The notes under the pieces: model-generated
Told to the model about the DNA's origin: nothing
What the model saw: only the letters and a program-made list of their open reading frames with translations
Database searches by the model: none
NCBI GenBank assembly: GCA_018662225.1
Contig: JABJGO010000072.1
Span: 18,540-82,539 of the forward strand
DNA: 64,000 nucleotides
Source of the DNA: Rhodospirillales bacterium
GTDB taxonomy: Bacteria; Pseudomonadota; Alphaproteobacteria; Rhodospirillales; Casp-alpha2
Direction: 5' to 3'
In this document: positions 10,860 through 19,500 of the stretch, piece after piece
Layout of the letters: each line of letters starts with the position of its first letter
Position numbering within the stretch: the first letter of the stretch is position 1
Position numbers and translations under genes: made by a program

Positions 10860-10988
10860 CTTAGGGTCTTATCGTTCTTGATTTAATCAATCAAGAACGT
10901 GAATCAGCCCCTAAATATATGAATCTGAGGACGATTCACGCTTCAAAAGTATCACGAAGTGATTCTATTTGAAACGATCGTGCTCTAG
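10860..10988 (-). repeat. Palindromic intergenic repeat, copy 1 (RIME-like)
   Basis: About 128 bases between flhB and fliR, and the reverse complement of copy 2 at 15206-15333. The first ~62 bases, starting CTAGAGCACGATCG, are identical in the two copies; the rest differs at roughly a dozen positions. It contains a hairpin with arms GTTCTTGATT / AATCAAGAAC and a smaller ATCACttcGTGAT hairpin. The opening resembles the AGAGCATGATC start of rhizobial intergenic mosaic elements, but homology is inferred only. The TAG stop of fliR lies in its terminal CTAG. Confidence 0.85.
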
Positions 10989-11746
10989 GAACCGGTGAAG
11001 CGGATAAAAGTATCCTGAAAATGTTGCAGGAATAATATCATCAAGCCTGAGAGCGTAGATATCAAAACTAGAATTTGTAGCGAAATCTGAATGGGCATGG
11101 CGAAAAAGAACAGCGGCAAGGCTGGCATAAGCCGACCCAGAATGCCCAATCCCGCATAATAGGCCAAGGCAACCACCAGAAACGGTGATGCCAGTTGTAA
11201 TCCCAATGCAACGCTGTCCGCCACGTCGCGCGCCATCATCATAGCAATATCACCGACCATCAAAGCCGCACCCGGTTTGAACAGGGCATACGTTTCAATC
11301 AGGGCCTCGAACATAACGTGATGCATATCGGTTACAAAAATCATCAACAATCCGATCGTCGTCAACAAGCTGGCAACAACCGAGCTTTGCGACTCAACAA
11401 TAGGATCCTGAATCATGGCATTCGCCAGTGAAGCAAACATGGCAACATACGTCCCCATGATCTGTAACGTGCCCAGCGCAATGCGACCCAGTATACCAAA
11501 AAATACACCAATATAGGCCTCTGAAGCGATCAGAATGACCACGTCTGCCGCACCTTCGGGTTGGGGCGGTAGCAACGGCAAGACAAGGTGTGTGGACGCG
11601 AAGCTGACCGACAGCGCAATGCCTAAGCGAACACGTGTGTTCACGTAAACCGTGCTAAACCCCGGCATGATCATAAAGGCAGTGCCGACCCTGGCAAACA
11701 CCAGGAAGAATCCGAATATGTTGAAGGTCAGGAATTCACTCAGCAT
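10985..11746 (-). CDS. fliR: Flagellar export gate protein FliR
   Basis: A 253-residue inner-membrane protein with about six hydrophobic segments. It begins MLSEFLTFNIFGFFLVFARVG, a recognisable FliR N-terminus, and the middle ASEAYIGVFFGILGRI block is characteristic. FliR forms the export gate with FliP and FliQ, five FliP and four FliQ per FliR in characterised systems. The stop codon (10985-10987) lies inside the end of the palindromic repeat, so the last residues may have been set by repeat insertion. It follows fliQ with a 34-base gap. Confidence 0.96.
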   Translation of the reverse strand: MLSEFLTFNIFGFFLVFARVGTAFMIMPGFSTVYVNTRVRLGIALSVSFASTHLVLPLLPPQPEGAADVVILIASEAYIGVFFGILGRIALGTLQIMGTYVAMFASLANAMIQDPIVESQSSVVASLLTTIGLLMIFVTDMHHVMFEALIETYALFKPGAALMVGDIAMMMARDVADSVALGLQLASPFLVVALAYYAGLGILGRLMPALPLFFFAMPIQISLQILVLISTLSGLMILFLQHFQDTFIRFTGS

Positions 11747-11780
11747 ACCGGATCAACTCACCCAAATTTACACAATGGAA

Positions 11781-12047
11781 CTAACTGAGGCCGATCATCC
11801 GATCGTACATTCTCTCTGAAAACTCGATGACGGTGTTCATCATGTACGGCAGAAATACAATAAGGGCCGTAAAAATAACCAAAATTTTCGGAACGAAGGT
11901 CAGGGTCATTTCCTGGATGGTTGTCAGTGCCTGAAACAATGCAATGGCAACACCAATCAATAGCCCGGCGCCCATAATCGGGCCAGCCGTCATCAGAATA
12001 ACCGTCAGGGCCTCACGCCCAATGTCCAATACATCTGTTCTATTCAT
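11781..12047 (-). CDS. fliQ: Flagellar export gate protein FliQ
   Basis: An 88-residue protein with two membrane helices, matching normal FliQ length (about 89). It reads MNRTDVLDIGREALTVILMTAGPIMGAGLLIGVAIALFQA in outline, then QEMTLTFVPKI, the family's conserved centre. An in-frame start 25 codons upstream would add an atypical extension, so the ATG at 12045-12047 is preferred. It lies between fliE and fliR. Confidence 0.96.
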   Translation of the reverse strand: MNRTDVLDIGREALTVILMTAGPIMGAGLLIGVAIALFQALTTIQEMTLTFVPKILVIFTALIVFLPYMMNTVIEFSERMYDRMIGLS

Positions 12048-12165
12048 GCAATTGCCTACGCTACCCTTGATGTTCGCGACTAAGACCGCAATCTCTCTGA
12101 TTCGCGCTATCATAAAGCACAAAGCGACCAGACACGACCAATTTCACATCGCTGGATAAATAGCC

Positions 12166-12486
12166 CTACATGGGCATACGCAGGATTTCCCGATAGGCTT
12201 CAACGACCTTGTCGCGGACGCTCATCACCGTGCGCAAGGTAACTTCGGCTTCCGCCACGGCCGTTACAACCTGTGTCATATCTGCGGTGCCGTTGATACC
12301 GGCGATCGACAGCTGTTCACTGCGTTCGCCAATTTGGACAGCTTCGCGGATAGCCCCATTGACGAGGGACGCAAAATCTTCGCCAGCAGAAGGAGCGGCT
12401 TTGCCGGGCATTTCACCCGTCACACCTTTTGCGACGTTCTTGTAGGCATCAATCGCCTGATTAATGTTCTGTGCAGCGGTAATCAT
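12166..12486 (-). CDS. fliE: Flagellar hook-basal body protein FliE
   Basis: FliE links the MS ring and export gate to the proximal rod. At 106 residues it has normal length. The C-terminal half DMTQVVTAVAEAEVTLRTVMSVRDKVVEAYREILRMPM is the conserved FliE signature. It lies downstream of flgB-flgC, giving the common order flgB-flgC-fliE-fliQ-fliR. Unlike its rod neighbours upstream it appears intact. Confidence 0.95.
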   Translation of the reverse strand: MITAAQNINQAIDAYKNVAKGVTGEMPGKAAPSAGEDFASLVNGAIREAVQIGERSEQLSIAGINGTADMTQVVTAVAEAEVTLRTVMSVRDKVVEAYREILRMPM

Positions 12487-12588
12487 TTTTTGTTACCTAT
12501 TTCCCGTTCCAGGTTCAGTGTGCGCTGTTTCTAAGCGCGCCCGTTCCATTAGTTTTGGTCCATTGTTATGACCCATTATTACGTTCTG

Positions 12589-12876
12589 TTATTGCGGGCC
12601 CAAAATATCGATAAGGCTTGTCAGCATAGCCTTTGAATTCTTGATCACGTTCAGATTGGCTTCGTAAGACCGTTGAGCCTCACGCATATCCATCATTTCG
12701 ATTAACGTGTTCACGTTCGGCGTCAGCACATAACCGTTTTCATCGGCAGATGGGTGAGACGGATCGAACGTTTTTCCAAATTTTGAAAGGTCTGGTCGAA
12801 TTTGATCAACCTGTACCATGTTCAGGCCAGATCGGTTGTTCAACACGTTTTCGAAGGTAATGATCTGGCGGCGACC
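12589..12876 (-). pseudogene. flgC: FlgC proximal-rod protein, 3' remnant fused in frame to FlgB
   Basis: Residues after about RRQIITFENVLNN match the C-terminal two thirds of FlgC: the DPSHPSADENGYVLTPNVN block and EMMDMREAQRSYEANLNVI, the classic FlgC C-terminus. The first ~42 residues of a normal FlgC, including the conserved N-terminal rod helix, are absent, and there is no start codon in a sensible position. The frame instead continues directly from the last residues of FlgB (LKLAIGR). The flgB stop, the intergenic spacer and the flgC 5' end are therefore missing at about 12862-12880. Either a real deletion or an assembly misjoin could produce this. Confidence 0.85.
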
Positions 12877-13267
12877 AATGGCCAATTTGAGCATGGCCAG
12901 ATTCTTGCGATAGATTTGAGAGGTAAATTTGTGCATGATCGCGTTCTCGTTGAGCATTTGAACCTGCTCTTCCAGCACAACCGAGTTACCACCGGGGGCC
13001 GTTTCATACGACAGGCGATTAGGTTCTTCGGAAAAGTCCTTGATACGCTTGCGCTGCCCCCCCAAGATGACCGTCACCGGTGGTCATATTGATCTGCATT
13101 GTTTCACGGCGCAGAATATCGCGAAACTGAAAGGGACGCAGATCTTTAGCCTTGTATTCCGGCGTATCCGCGTTGGCCACGTTCTGCGACAAGACTTCCT
13201 GACGTTGCGTCACCCATGACAAACGCTTTTTAACGGCGCTAAAGAGGGTTAGATCATCAAGGCTCAT
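12868..13267 (-). pseudogene. flgB: FlgB proximal-rod protein, frameshifted and fused to FlgC
   Basis: The first frame starts MSLDDLTLFSAVKKRLSWVTQRQEVLSQNVANADTPEYKA, a clear FlgB N-terminus. Homology breaks at a run of seven G (plus-strand C7 at 13057-13063) and resumes in another frame as QRKRIKDFSEEPNRLSYE...GNSVVLEEQVQMLNENAIMHKFTSQIYRKNLAMLKLAIGR, the FlgB C-terminus. Removing one G gives continuous HLGGQRKR and a full FlgB. After LKLAIGR the frame passes into FlgC without a stop. FlgB is needed for the rod, so the indel may be a sequencing error in a homopolymer. Confidence 0.85.
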
Positions 13268-13328
13268 GGTTCAAATGCCTCACTTAAGATTTCCAATTAA
13301 TTTCTTGGTAGGAATTATCTGCCTAGTA

Positions 13329-13347
13329 GGTTAACAACTGATTAACC
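13329..13347. promoter_or_regulatory. CtrA-type box between flgB and flhX
   Basis: GGTTAACAACTGATTAACC is TTAA-N7-TTAACC on both strands, a full match to the CtrA consensus TTAA-N7-TTAAC. It lies 62 bases from the flgB start and 41 from the flhX start, so it could serve both divergent operons. In Caulobacter, CtrA drives early flagellar genes. cckA and sciP in this window support an active CtrA circuit. Confidence 0.7.
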
Positions 13348-13387
13348 TTCTTTTGGCATTCCTATGGTTGAACCTTGGTAGAAGCAT

Positions 13388-13807
13388 TTGTCCGACGATA
13401 CGAACCCCGATGAAGAGCCGAAAAAAGGCGCTCACAACAAGCGTAAGGACGCTGTTGCGGTCGCCATGTCCTATCATGGGCAAACGGACCAGGCGCCCCG
13501 GGTTGTTGCCGGTGGTCGGGGAACTGTAGCTGAACAGATCCTTGAGATCGCCTTTGCGAATGGAATCAAGGTCAGAGAAGACGCTGATCTGGCAGAATTG
13601 CTGAGCGCCATCGATTTAGATGATGAGATCCCGCCCGAAGCATTTGCTGCGGTGGCCGAAATATTGATCTATGTTTACAAAGCGAATGGAAACTGGCCTG
13701 ATTACCTGAATGAAGCCTTTGGCGGTCCGGCACCAAACCCCAAAGAAGCACCAAAGGAAGATGGATCCGACATGCCTGATAATGGCGAGGACACAACCCA
13801 TGGATAG
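13388..13807 (+). CDS. flhX: FlhX: stand-alone FlhB C-terminal-like domain
   Basis: A 139-residue soluble protein. Residues about 20-105 (AVAVAMSYHG..APRVVAGGRGTVAEQILEIAFANGIKVREDADLAELLSAIDLDDEIPPEAFAAVAEILIYVYKANG) match the cytoplasmic C-terminal domain of FlhB after its cleavage site. Such FlhB-like proteins can partly replace the released FlhB fragment in export switching in other bacteria. The start appears to be TTG at 13388; the first in-frame ATG lies inside the conserved domain. The tail is Pro/Asp/Glu-rich. It heads the plus-strand run flhX-orf-fliO-fliP and overlaps the next gene by 8 bases. Confidence 0.85.
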   Translation: MSDDTNPDEEPKKGAHNKRKDAVAVAMSYHGQTDQAPRVVAGGRGTVAEQILEIAFANGIKVREDADLAELLSAIDLDDEIPPEAFAAVAEILIYVYKANGNWPDYLNEAFGGPAPNPKEAPKEDGSDMPDNGEDTTHG

Positions 13808-14099
13808 CGAGCAAGATACCAGTACAATGGAACAGGAGATCGCGGATTTGCGTTCAACCCTGGACGAGGCCCTCAAAGCCATTGCCGAAAAACAGGAGGT
13901 GGATTTGTCCCTGATCGGTGACATGGTTGAACACCTGACCAAGCGCTTACAACGTGAAATCATATCCCTGGATCCGAGCAGACGGGAAACCATGCTGATT
14001 CAACTAACCGAAGTTGTCACAAAATTCACGATGATTGAAGAGGCCTTCAGGGCAAATGCGCCGCTCCCTGCCGGACCGAGCGACGAGGCCCTGAACTAA
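13800..14099 (+). CDS. Unknown 99-residue protein in the export-gate operon
   Basis: I do not recognise this protein. It is acidic and predicted mostly helical with coiled-coil character (EQEIADLRSTLDEALKAIAEKQ, then DMVEHLTKRLQREI). It has no signal peptide, membrane segment or cysteine. The ATG at 13800 overlaps the flhX stop by 8 bases, and its stop overlaps the fliO ATG, so translational coupling is likely. Position between flhX and fliO suggests a small export chaperone or assembly factor of the FliT/FlgN kind, but that is inference. An upstream in-frame start would add 30 residues overlapping flhX. Confidence 0.7.
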   Translation: MDSEQDTSTMEQEIADLRSTLDEALKAIAEKQEVDLSLIGDMVEHLTKRLQREIISLDPSRRETMLIQLTEVVTKFTMIEEAFRANAPLPAGPSDEALN

Positions 14100-14449
14100 T
14101 GGATTACACCAATATTGCACAAGCTTTTCTGGCCCTTATCTTTGTGCTTGGGTTAATCGGTGTGGTCGCCGTCGTGGCACGGCGATTGGGGTTAGGCGTA
14201 CCCACACCTACCCTCAGAACCAAGAATAAGCGGGTCACGGTGGTTGAAGTAACCATCATCGATAGCAAACGACGATTGGTGTTGGTACGGCGCGATGATC
14301 AGGAACACCTGATCCTGCTGGGTGCCACGACTGAGCAAGTCGTTGAAACCGGCATAAAAGCAGGGCAGACTCCCCTTCAGTCCACGCTTGATTCGCTCGA
14401 TACCAACACGACAAATGCTTCACCTGAGATAACGAAACCACATGAATAA
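14099..14449 (+). CDS. fliO: FliO-like flagellar export protein
   Basis: A 116-residue protein with one N-terminal membrane helix (about residues 8-30, FLALIFVLGLIGVVAVVARRLG) and a short cytoplasmic domain reading DSKRRLVLVRRDDQEHLILLGATTEQVVETGI, the FliO signature. FliO helps assemble the FliP/FliR gate. The ATG shares an A with the upstream stop, and its end overlaps fliP by 8 bases, so the genes are tightly coupled. Confidence 0.9.
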   Translation: MDYTNIAQAFLALIFVLGLIGVVAVVARRLGLGVPTPTLRTKNKRVTVVEVTIIDSKRRLVLVRRDDQEHLILLGATTEQVVETGIKAGQTPLQSTLDSLDTNTTNASPEITKPHE

Positions 14450-15209
14450 ATACGTAACCTGGAAACGATGTGCGCTGGCGGCTCTGGTGGGCCTTACCGG
14501 TTTGATTGTTAGCATAGGCTTTGTCTCACCAGCAGACGCTCAGATGCTGTCACTGGACCTGGGCGAAGGCGGCGGCGATGCCACGGCACGCATTGTACAG
14601 TTAATCATCTTGATCACGGTGTTGAGCCTGGCGCCCAGCATTCTGGTCATGGTCACATCTTTTACCCGTATCGTCATTGTTCTGGCGTTTGTGCGGACGG
14701 CCATGGGCACACCGCAGGCACCACCGAACCAGGTGCTCATTTCTCTGGCCATGTTCCTCACCATTTTTGTCATGATGCCCGTGTTTGAAGAATCGTATGA
14801 TTCAGGCATCCGTCCCCTGATGGAAAACCAGATTGACGAATTTGAGGCTTTCGAGCGCGCCTCTGAACCTTTCCGAGGGTTCATGATGGGGCTTGTGCGC
14901 GAAAAAGATTTGATGCTGTTCGTCAATCTGGCCGAGATAACAGACGAAGAGATAGATGAAGGAATGCCGCTTCGCGCGCTTGTGCCAGCCTTTATGATTA
15001 GCGAGCTCAGACGGGCATTTGAAATCGGTTTCCTGATCTTCGTGCCATTTCTGATCATTGATATGGTGGTGGCTTCAGTCCTCATGGCCATGGGTATGAT
15101 GATGCTGCCACCCATCATTATCGCCCTGCCCTTCAAGATTATTTTCTTTGTGCTGGTAGATGGTTGGTATCTGGTGGTGGGGTCACTGGTCCGAAGTTTC
15201 GGAACCTAG
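14442..15209 (+). CDS. fliP: Flagellar export gate protein FliP
   Basis: A 255-residue protein with a cleavable signal peptide (about residues 1-34, ending SPADAQ) and four membrane segments. FliP signatures are present: TSFTRIVIVLAFVRTAMGTPQAPPNQVL, PLMENQIDEFEAFERA and ALVPAFMISELRRAFEIGF. FliP forms the gate pentamer. The stop TAG (15207-15209) is inside the CTAG that opens repeat copy 2, as for fliR and copy 1, so the last residues may have been set by the repeat insertion. Confidence 0.97.
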   Translation: MNKYVTWKRCALAALVGLTGLIVSIGFVSPADAQMLSLDLGEGGGDATARIVQLIILITVLSLAPSILVMVTSFTRIVIVLAFVRTAMGTPQAPPNQVLISLAMFLTIFVMMPVFEESYDSGIRPLMENQIDEFEAFERASEPFRGFMMGLVREKDLMLFVNLAEITDEEIDEGMPLRALVPAFMISELRRAFEIGFLIFVPFLIIDMVVASVLMAMGMMMLPPIIIALPFKIIFFVLVDGWYLVVGSLVRSFGT

Positions 15210-15333
15210 AGCACGATCGTTTCAAATAGAATCACTTCGTGATACTTTTGAAGCGTGAATCGTCCTCTATTACATATGCTTAGGGGCTTATTCACGTTCT
15301 TGATTGAACCAATCAAGAACGATAAGACCCTAG
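15206..15333 (+). repeat. Palindromic intergenic repeat, copy 2 (RIME-like)
   Basis: About 128 bases filling the gap between fliP and roxA, in inverted orientation to copy 1 at 10860-10988. It has an 11-base hairpin (CGTTCTTGATT / AATCAAGAACG with a GAACC loop) and an ATCACttcGTGAT hairpin. Both ends are CTAG: the left supplies the fliP TAG stop and the right the roxA TAG stop. The strong hairpin could also act as a two-way transcription barrier between these convergent genes. Confidence 0.87.
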
Positions 15334-16517
15334 AGCGACCATTCCAATGCCTGATCGTTATACAGTGTTGCTAACATCGATAATGCGGGCTCACTTATAT
15401 CGGCCTCACTTATATCAGACAGTCCAAAGGCCTGCTCGCTGCACATACAATCCACCAACGCGCTCAGCGAGTTGTCCATACGGACAGCCTTCCCGCCATA
15501 GCCCACATAGAAATCACCGTTGGTCGCACCAACAATAACTAACTTTACATAAGCTGGCTTAATCAACTGGCGACCGGTTTCCATATGCGCCCTCAACGTA
15601 TCCACTGACAGGATGTCATCGCGTTCGCCTAAATCAGCTATGTCTTCATTGGAAGACCCTGCGAAGAACTCGGTTAGCCACTGCGCAAAGTGCCCGCCAT
15701 TGACGTTTCCACTCAGCAGCGTTTGGAAATTCTGAACCGCCTCTGAAGACACCGTAAACCCAGTATCATCCATTCCCAGACTTGCGGCGCCATAAGGCTG
15801 GTCCAATGCATCAAACTCACTGAGATATTGTCCGTAACCCATAAATAAATCAGATAACTTCGGCCCCAGAAAACCGACAGAGTACGTGAGGGAACTTTCC
15901 AGCGTCACGCCCGCATGGGCAAATCGCGGGGGAATATAAATCACATCACCACAGGAGACTGTTACAGTATCGCCTACAAAATCATCGCGCAGAACTTTCA
16001 GATCGAGACCATCCACATAGATTTCCTGCTCAGGTGACAATGGCGCATTCGCCACCGTCCACTGACGTTGCCCTGCCCCCTGCACCAGAAAGACATGATA
16101 GCTATCCATGTGGGGGCCCACGGTGCCACCGGGCGTGGCGTAGCTCACCATAATGTCATCCAGCAACCACCGGGGGGAGAAATCAAAACACCGCAACAAT
16201 GCGGCTGTTTCGGGATGGTACTGCTCCACATTCTGAACCAGCAGACTCCACTTCTCAGGGGGCTGGGTTTGAAAATCTTCCTCATCAAATGGGCCAAACT
16301 GACAGCCCCATGTGCTTTGCTCATCTGGCGTATTCACCAGACGGGACCGCACGCCATCTTCACCGGCCAGTGCAGCCAGCTCATCAGCCTCGATGAGTCC
16401 CTGCATCACCGAAACAGGAACGGCACCACGCACCACGAACGGCAGCCGGCCCCAATAGCGGGTGTAAAAAACCGATGGTGGAGGCATGGAATCAAGGATG
16501 GCTAGAGCGTTATTCAT
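15330..16517 (-). CDS. roxA: Ribosomal oxygenase RoxA (YcfD-like), JmjC/cupin 2OG-Fe(II) enzyme
   Basis: A 395-residue cupin dioxygenase. In E. coli this family hydroxylates an arginine of ribosomal protein L16. The iron ligands are visible: H136 and D138 in GPHMDSYHVFLVQGAGQRQW, and H201 in PPRFAHAGVTLESSLTYSVGF. The region after residue 230 matches the family's C-terminal dimerisation and winged-helix part in length. It follows the large TPR gene by 5 bases on the same strand, so it may be the last gene of the motor operon. Its stop lies in the repeat end. Confidence 0.9.
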   Translation of the reverse strand: MNNALAILDSMPPPSVFYTRYWGRLPFVVRGAVPVSVMQGLIEADELAALAGEDGVRSRLVNTPDEQSTWGCQFGPFDEEDFQTQPPEKWSLLVQNVEQYHPETAALLRCFDFSPRWLLDDIMVSYATPGGTVGPHMDSYHVFLVQGAGQRQWTVANAPLSPEQEIYVDGLDLKVLRDDFVGDTVTVSCGDVIYIPPRFAHAGVTLESSLTYSVGFLGPKLSDLFMGYGQYLSEFDALDQPYGAASLGMDDTGFTVSSEAVQNFQTLLSGNVNGGHFAQWLTEFFAGSSNEDIADLGERDDILSVDTLRAHMETGRQLIKPAYVKLVIVGATNGDFYVGYGGKAVRMDNSLSALVDCMCSEQAFGLSDISEADISEPALSMLATLYNDQALEWSL

Positions 16518-16522
16518 GCAGA

Positions 16523-19500
16523 TTAATTCATCTGGCTCAGATTTTCGGTTGCAAGGCGCTCTTTGTAGGCAGCCATGAAGGTCTGGAAATTTTCAGCTAC
16601 TCTGACTTTCGATGGAATCGATTCTTGTGAAATCAGGCCGAATTGCTCGGGGGTCGCAATCAACACGAAAGCATCTTTTAAATCGGTCGCGTACATAGCG
16701 GCGCCGTATTTCTCGCGCAATACCCCCAGCCCCCTGTCATTGCCGCTCAGGGTCAATGCAATTGCGTAGTTCAGGATATTGAGGGCCTGTTCAGGATCGA
16801 GCGGCTCATCGTTTGGTGCTGCATCAATACGGATGATCTTGCGCAATGACTGTGCCGCTCGCGGCCAGTCCTTGCTGCTCCAGTATGATTCTGCCCGTAG
16901 TTGCTCAGCCTGACGGGACTCATCTTCTTCCAGCAACAGTAGCGCGCCCATGCTCTCGCCAACCCCCATCATGGCACGGGAACGCAACTGTACACGTTGG
17001 ACCGCCAGCGCCGGTGGCAAGTCCTCACCTTCTGATCCATCTAGTGCTTTGAGGGCACCAGCATAGTCCTTAGCCAACATCCGTACGATGGCAAGCTGTG
17101 CCCCCACACGAGCCTTATCAACCCCTTGTAGGCGGAATTTTATCTGCCCGTCCAATAACGCAGCGGCTTCAGTCAGCAAATCAACCTTAACCAAACGGTC
17201 TGACAGTTTGCGAATCATCTGATCACCCAGTTCGCCTACTGGTGTCAGTTCCTTGAACTCTTCATACAATGCAATAGCGGTAACTGGCGGCATCCGATCA
17301 GCACCGTCCTGAAGATACAAATAGGAGAATGTGTCTGACATGCGTTGGGTAACCTGTTCGGCTCCTTCGCGTTCACGGAAGTACGTCGCCGCCTGACGCA
17401 GAGTACTCAACCCCTGTCGGAAACCGCCTTGTGACAGGTATAGGTCACCCAGTCGTCTCAGCAGATCAAATTCGAATTGACCGCCGCGCCAGGCGAACCT
17501 GAGTTTCTCAAGCGAATTGATCGTCGTCATGATGTTGGCGCGTTCCATTTCCAGCAAAAGCTCGGCTCTCGCCACACTGGCAAAGATACGGCTAGGTCGG
17601 TCCACGCCGGCGATGGCCAATTCGAAATTGCCCACAGCCGCTTCAAAATCACCGGCGACTTCATCTTTTAAACCGGACAGATATAACCACTTAGAGCGTT
17701 CCTTCGGAAAAAGATCCTCGGCGCTCAGATTTTCTGAAAATTCCTGTGCACGATCAGCATCACCCACCCGGATGGTTGCTTCGATAACATGAAGAGCCAA
17801 TGGAATACGCAAGGCCCGTGGATAAGCATCAGGGATGCGCGCGGTAGAACGAATGCCGCGCATCACATCAGCATCTTCGTTGCCCGCTGAAAATTCCACC
17901 ATGGATCGCCAAAAATGGCCTTCGTCACTGTTATCCAATTGCGATCCTTTGAGATCGATCCGCGCGTCCGTAAACCGATGCATCAGAAAGTTTGCGATGC
18001 CTCGATAAAGCCGATAGTCGGCTTGTTTTTTTGCCGTTGGCACTTCATCAGCCAGAACACGGAGGACGCCCAACGCCTCAGCCGAATAACCGTGGGCCAG
18101 GAAGAACCGAACAAGATCGATCCGCTTTTCTGCTCGCTTGGTACGGCTTGGCGCCACAGCGATCGCACGCTCTATGGCCTGACGTTCTTCACTAAAAAAC
18201 CTCATAGACACATCCCGCAATGGCTCGAAGTCAACAATGCGGGACATGGGGCGATCAGAATCAGATTGCGCGCGTGCCATGTCCAAATCTGTGGTTGGTG
18301 AAATATGTAGAACACGCGTGCTGGTAATGCCGATTCCTTGGCGGACAGGGCGGACGCGCAAACTATCAATACGCGGCTCAATCACGACGCCCTGGCTGGA
18401 TGGGCGAATACGAAACTGCGGATACTCATACAGGTTTGTGACGCCGTATCCCAAGGGAAGAACAGGGACCACGATAAAATATTCACCCATTTCCGGATCA
18501 ACCAACGGAACCGCCTTGCCCGGTTCGGGGACCGGCAGGAATACCCTTGCCCCAACCGGGGAATCCGGTTGCGACGCCGCCGCTACCGGTGACAAGGTTG
18601 TCAGACCTTGCTCAGTAAATTCCAAAATCCAGGCAAGGCCCTCACGTTTTGGAATCGGGTTAACGCCACGTTTGGTGATAGCGCGTAACACCGTTGCCGC
18701 CGGGTGCGGCAATTGCCTTAACGCAAGGAGTTGATCACCAGCGATTTCTTGCATAGCCGCCACATCGACGACCGAAGGCTTGTCAAATACAATCCACAAC
18801 GCACCGCCGCGACGAAAGACAGCTGCCGCCACGGGTTCAGTCCAATTAAATTGCAACGTAAAACCGTTATCGCTACCGCTAGCACGGCTGGTACCGTTTG
18901 CGACGCCGACACTATCAACCAGTGCTGCATTCTGGCCGGTTGTGCCACTGATGGTAAGGTCGGTGGGCTGGGTATCTGAACTTTCGCCTGTCGCCACAGA
19001 CTGTAACGCTACAGTGGCCTCAGGCTCTAGTGTGGTGGTCGTCGTCTGAGTTTCTGCTGTTTGTATAGCCTCCTGTGTCTCCTGTGCAACTGCTGGAGCC
19101 GACTCTGTGGTCTGTTCTGGTACGGGCGGCTCAGTCGCGGCGGCAATTAGTTCAGAGGCTATTGTTGAAGAGGCAACATCTGGCAGCACGCCCGGCGTAC
19201 TGTCATCAGACGGGAACACGATATCAACAACAACTTTGGACCCAGCATAAAAATCCTTGATCTCAGCGCCTTCGGCTATGGCAAGACTGACCACAGTATT
19301 TTTTTCTGTTACCTGATGACGGGCTTGCCCCACGACGGCGGGCCGAACTTGCGCCAAACGACTCACATCCATACCCACCGGCTGGTCAAACGTGAAAGTC
19401 ACCACATTGCCCTGTCGGTTCAACTTGTAGGGAACCTGGTTTTCCCAATCAAAAACGACCCGCAGCTTGTCTGCATGTAGTCCCGTTCTGACCCCCACTT

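Noticed and set aside
13057..13063. Programmed ribosomal or transcriptional slippage at the flgB G7 run
   Set aside because: Slippage on G7 is possible, but the neighbouring flgB-flgC fusion is a stronger defect and points to sequence error or deletion. There is no known precedent for FlgB slippage.
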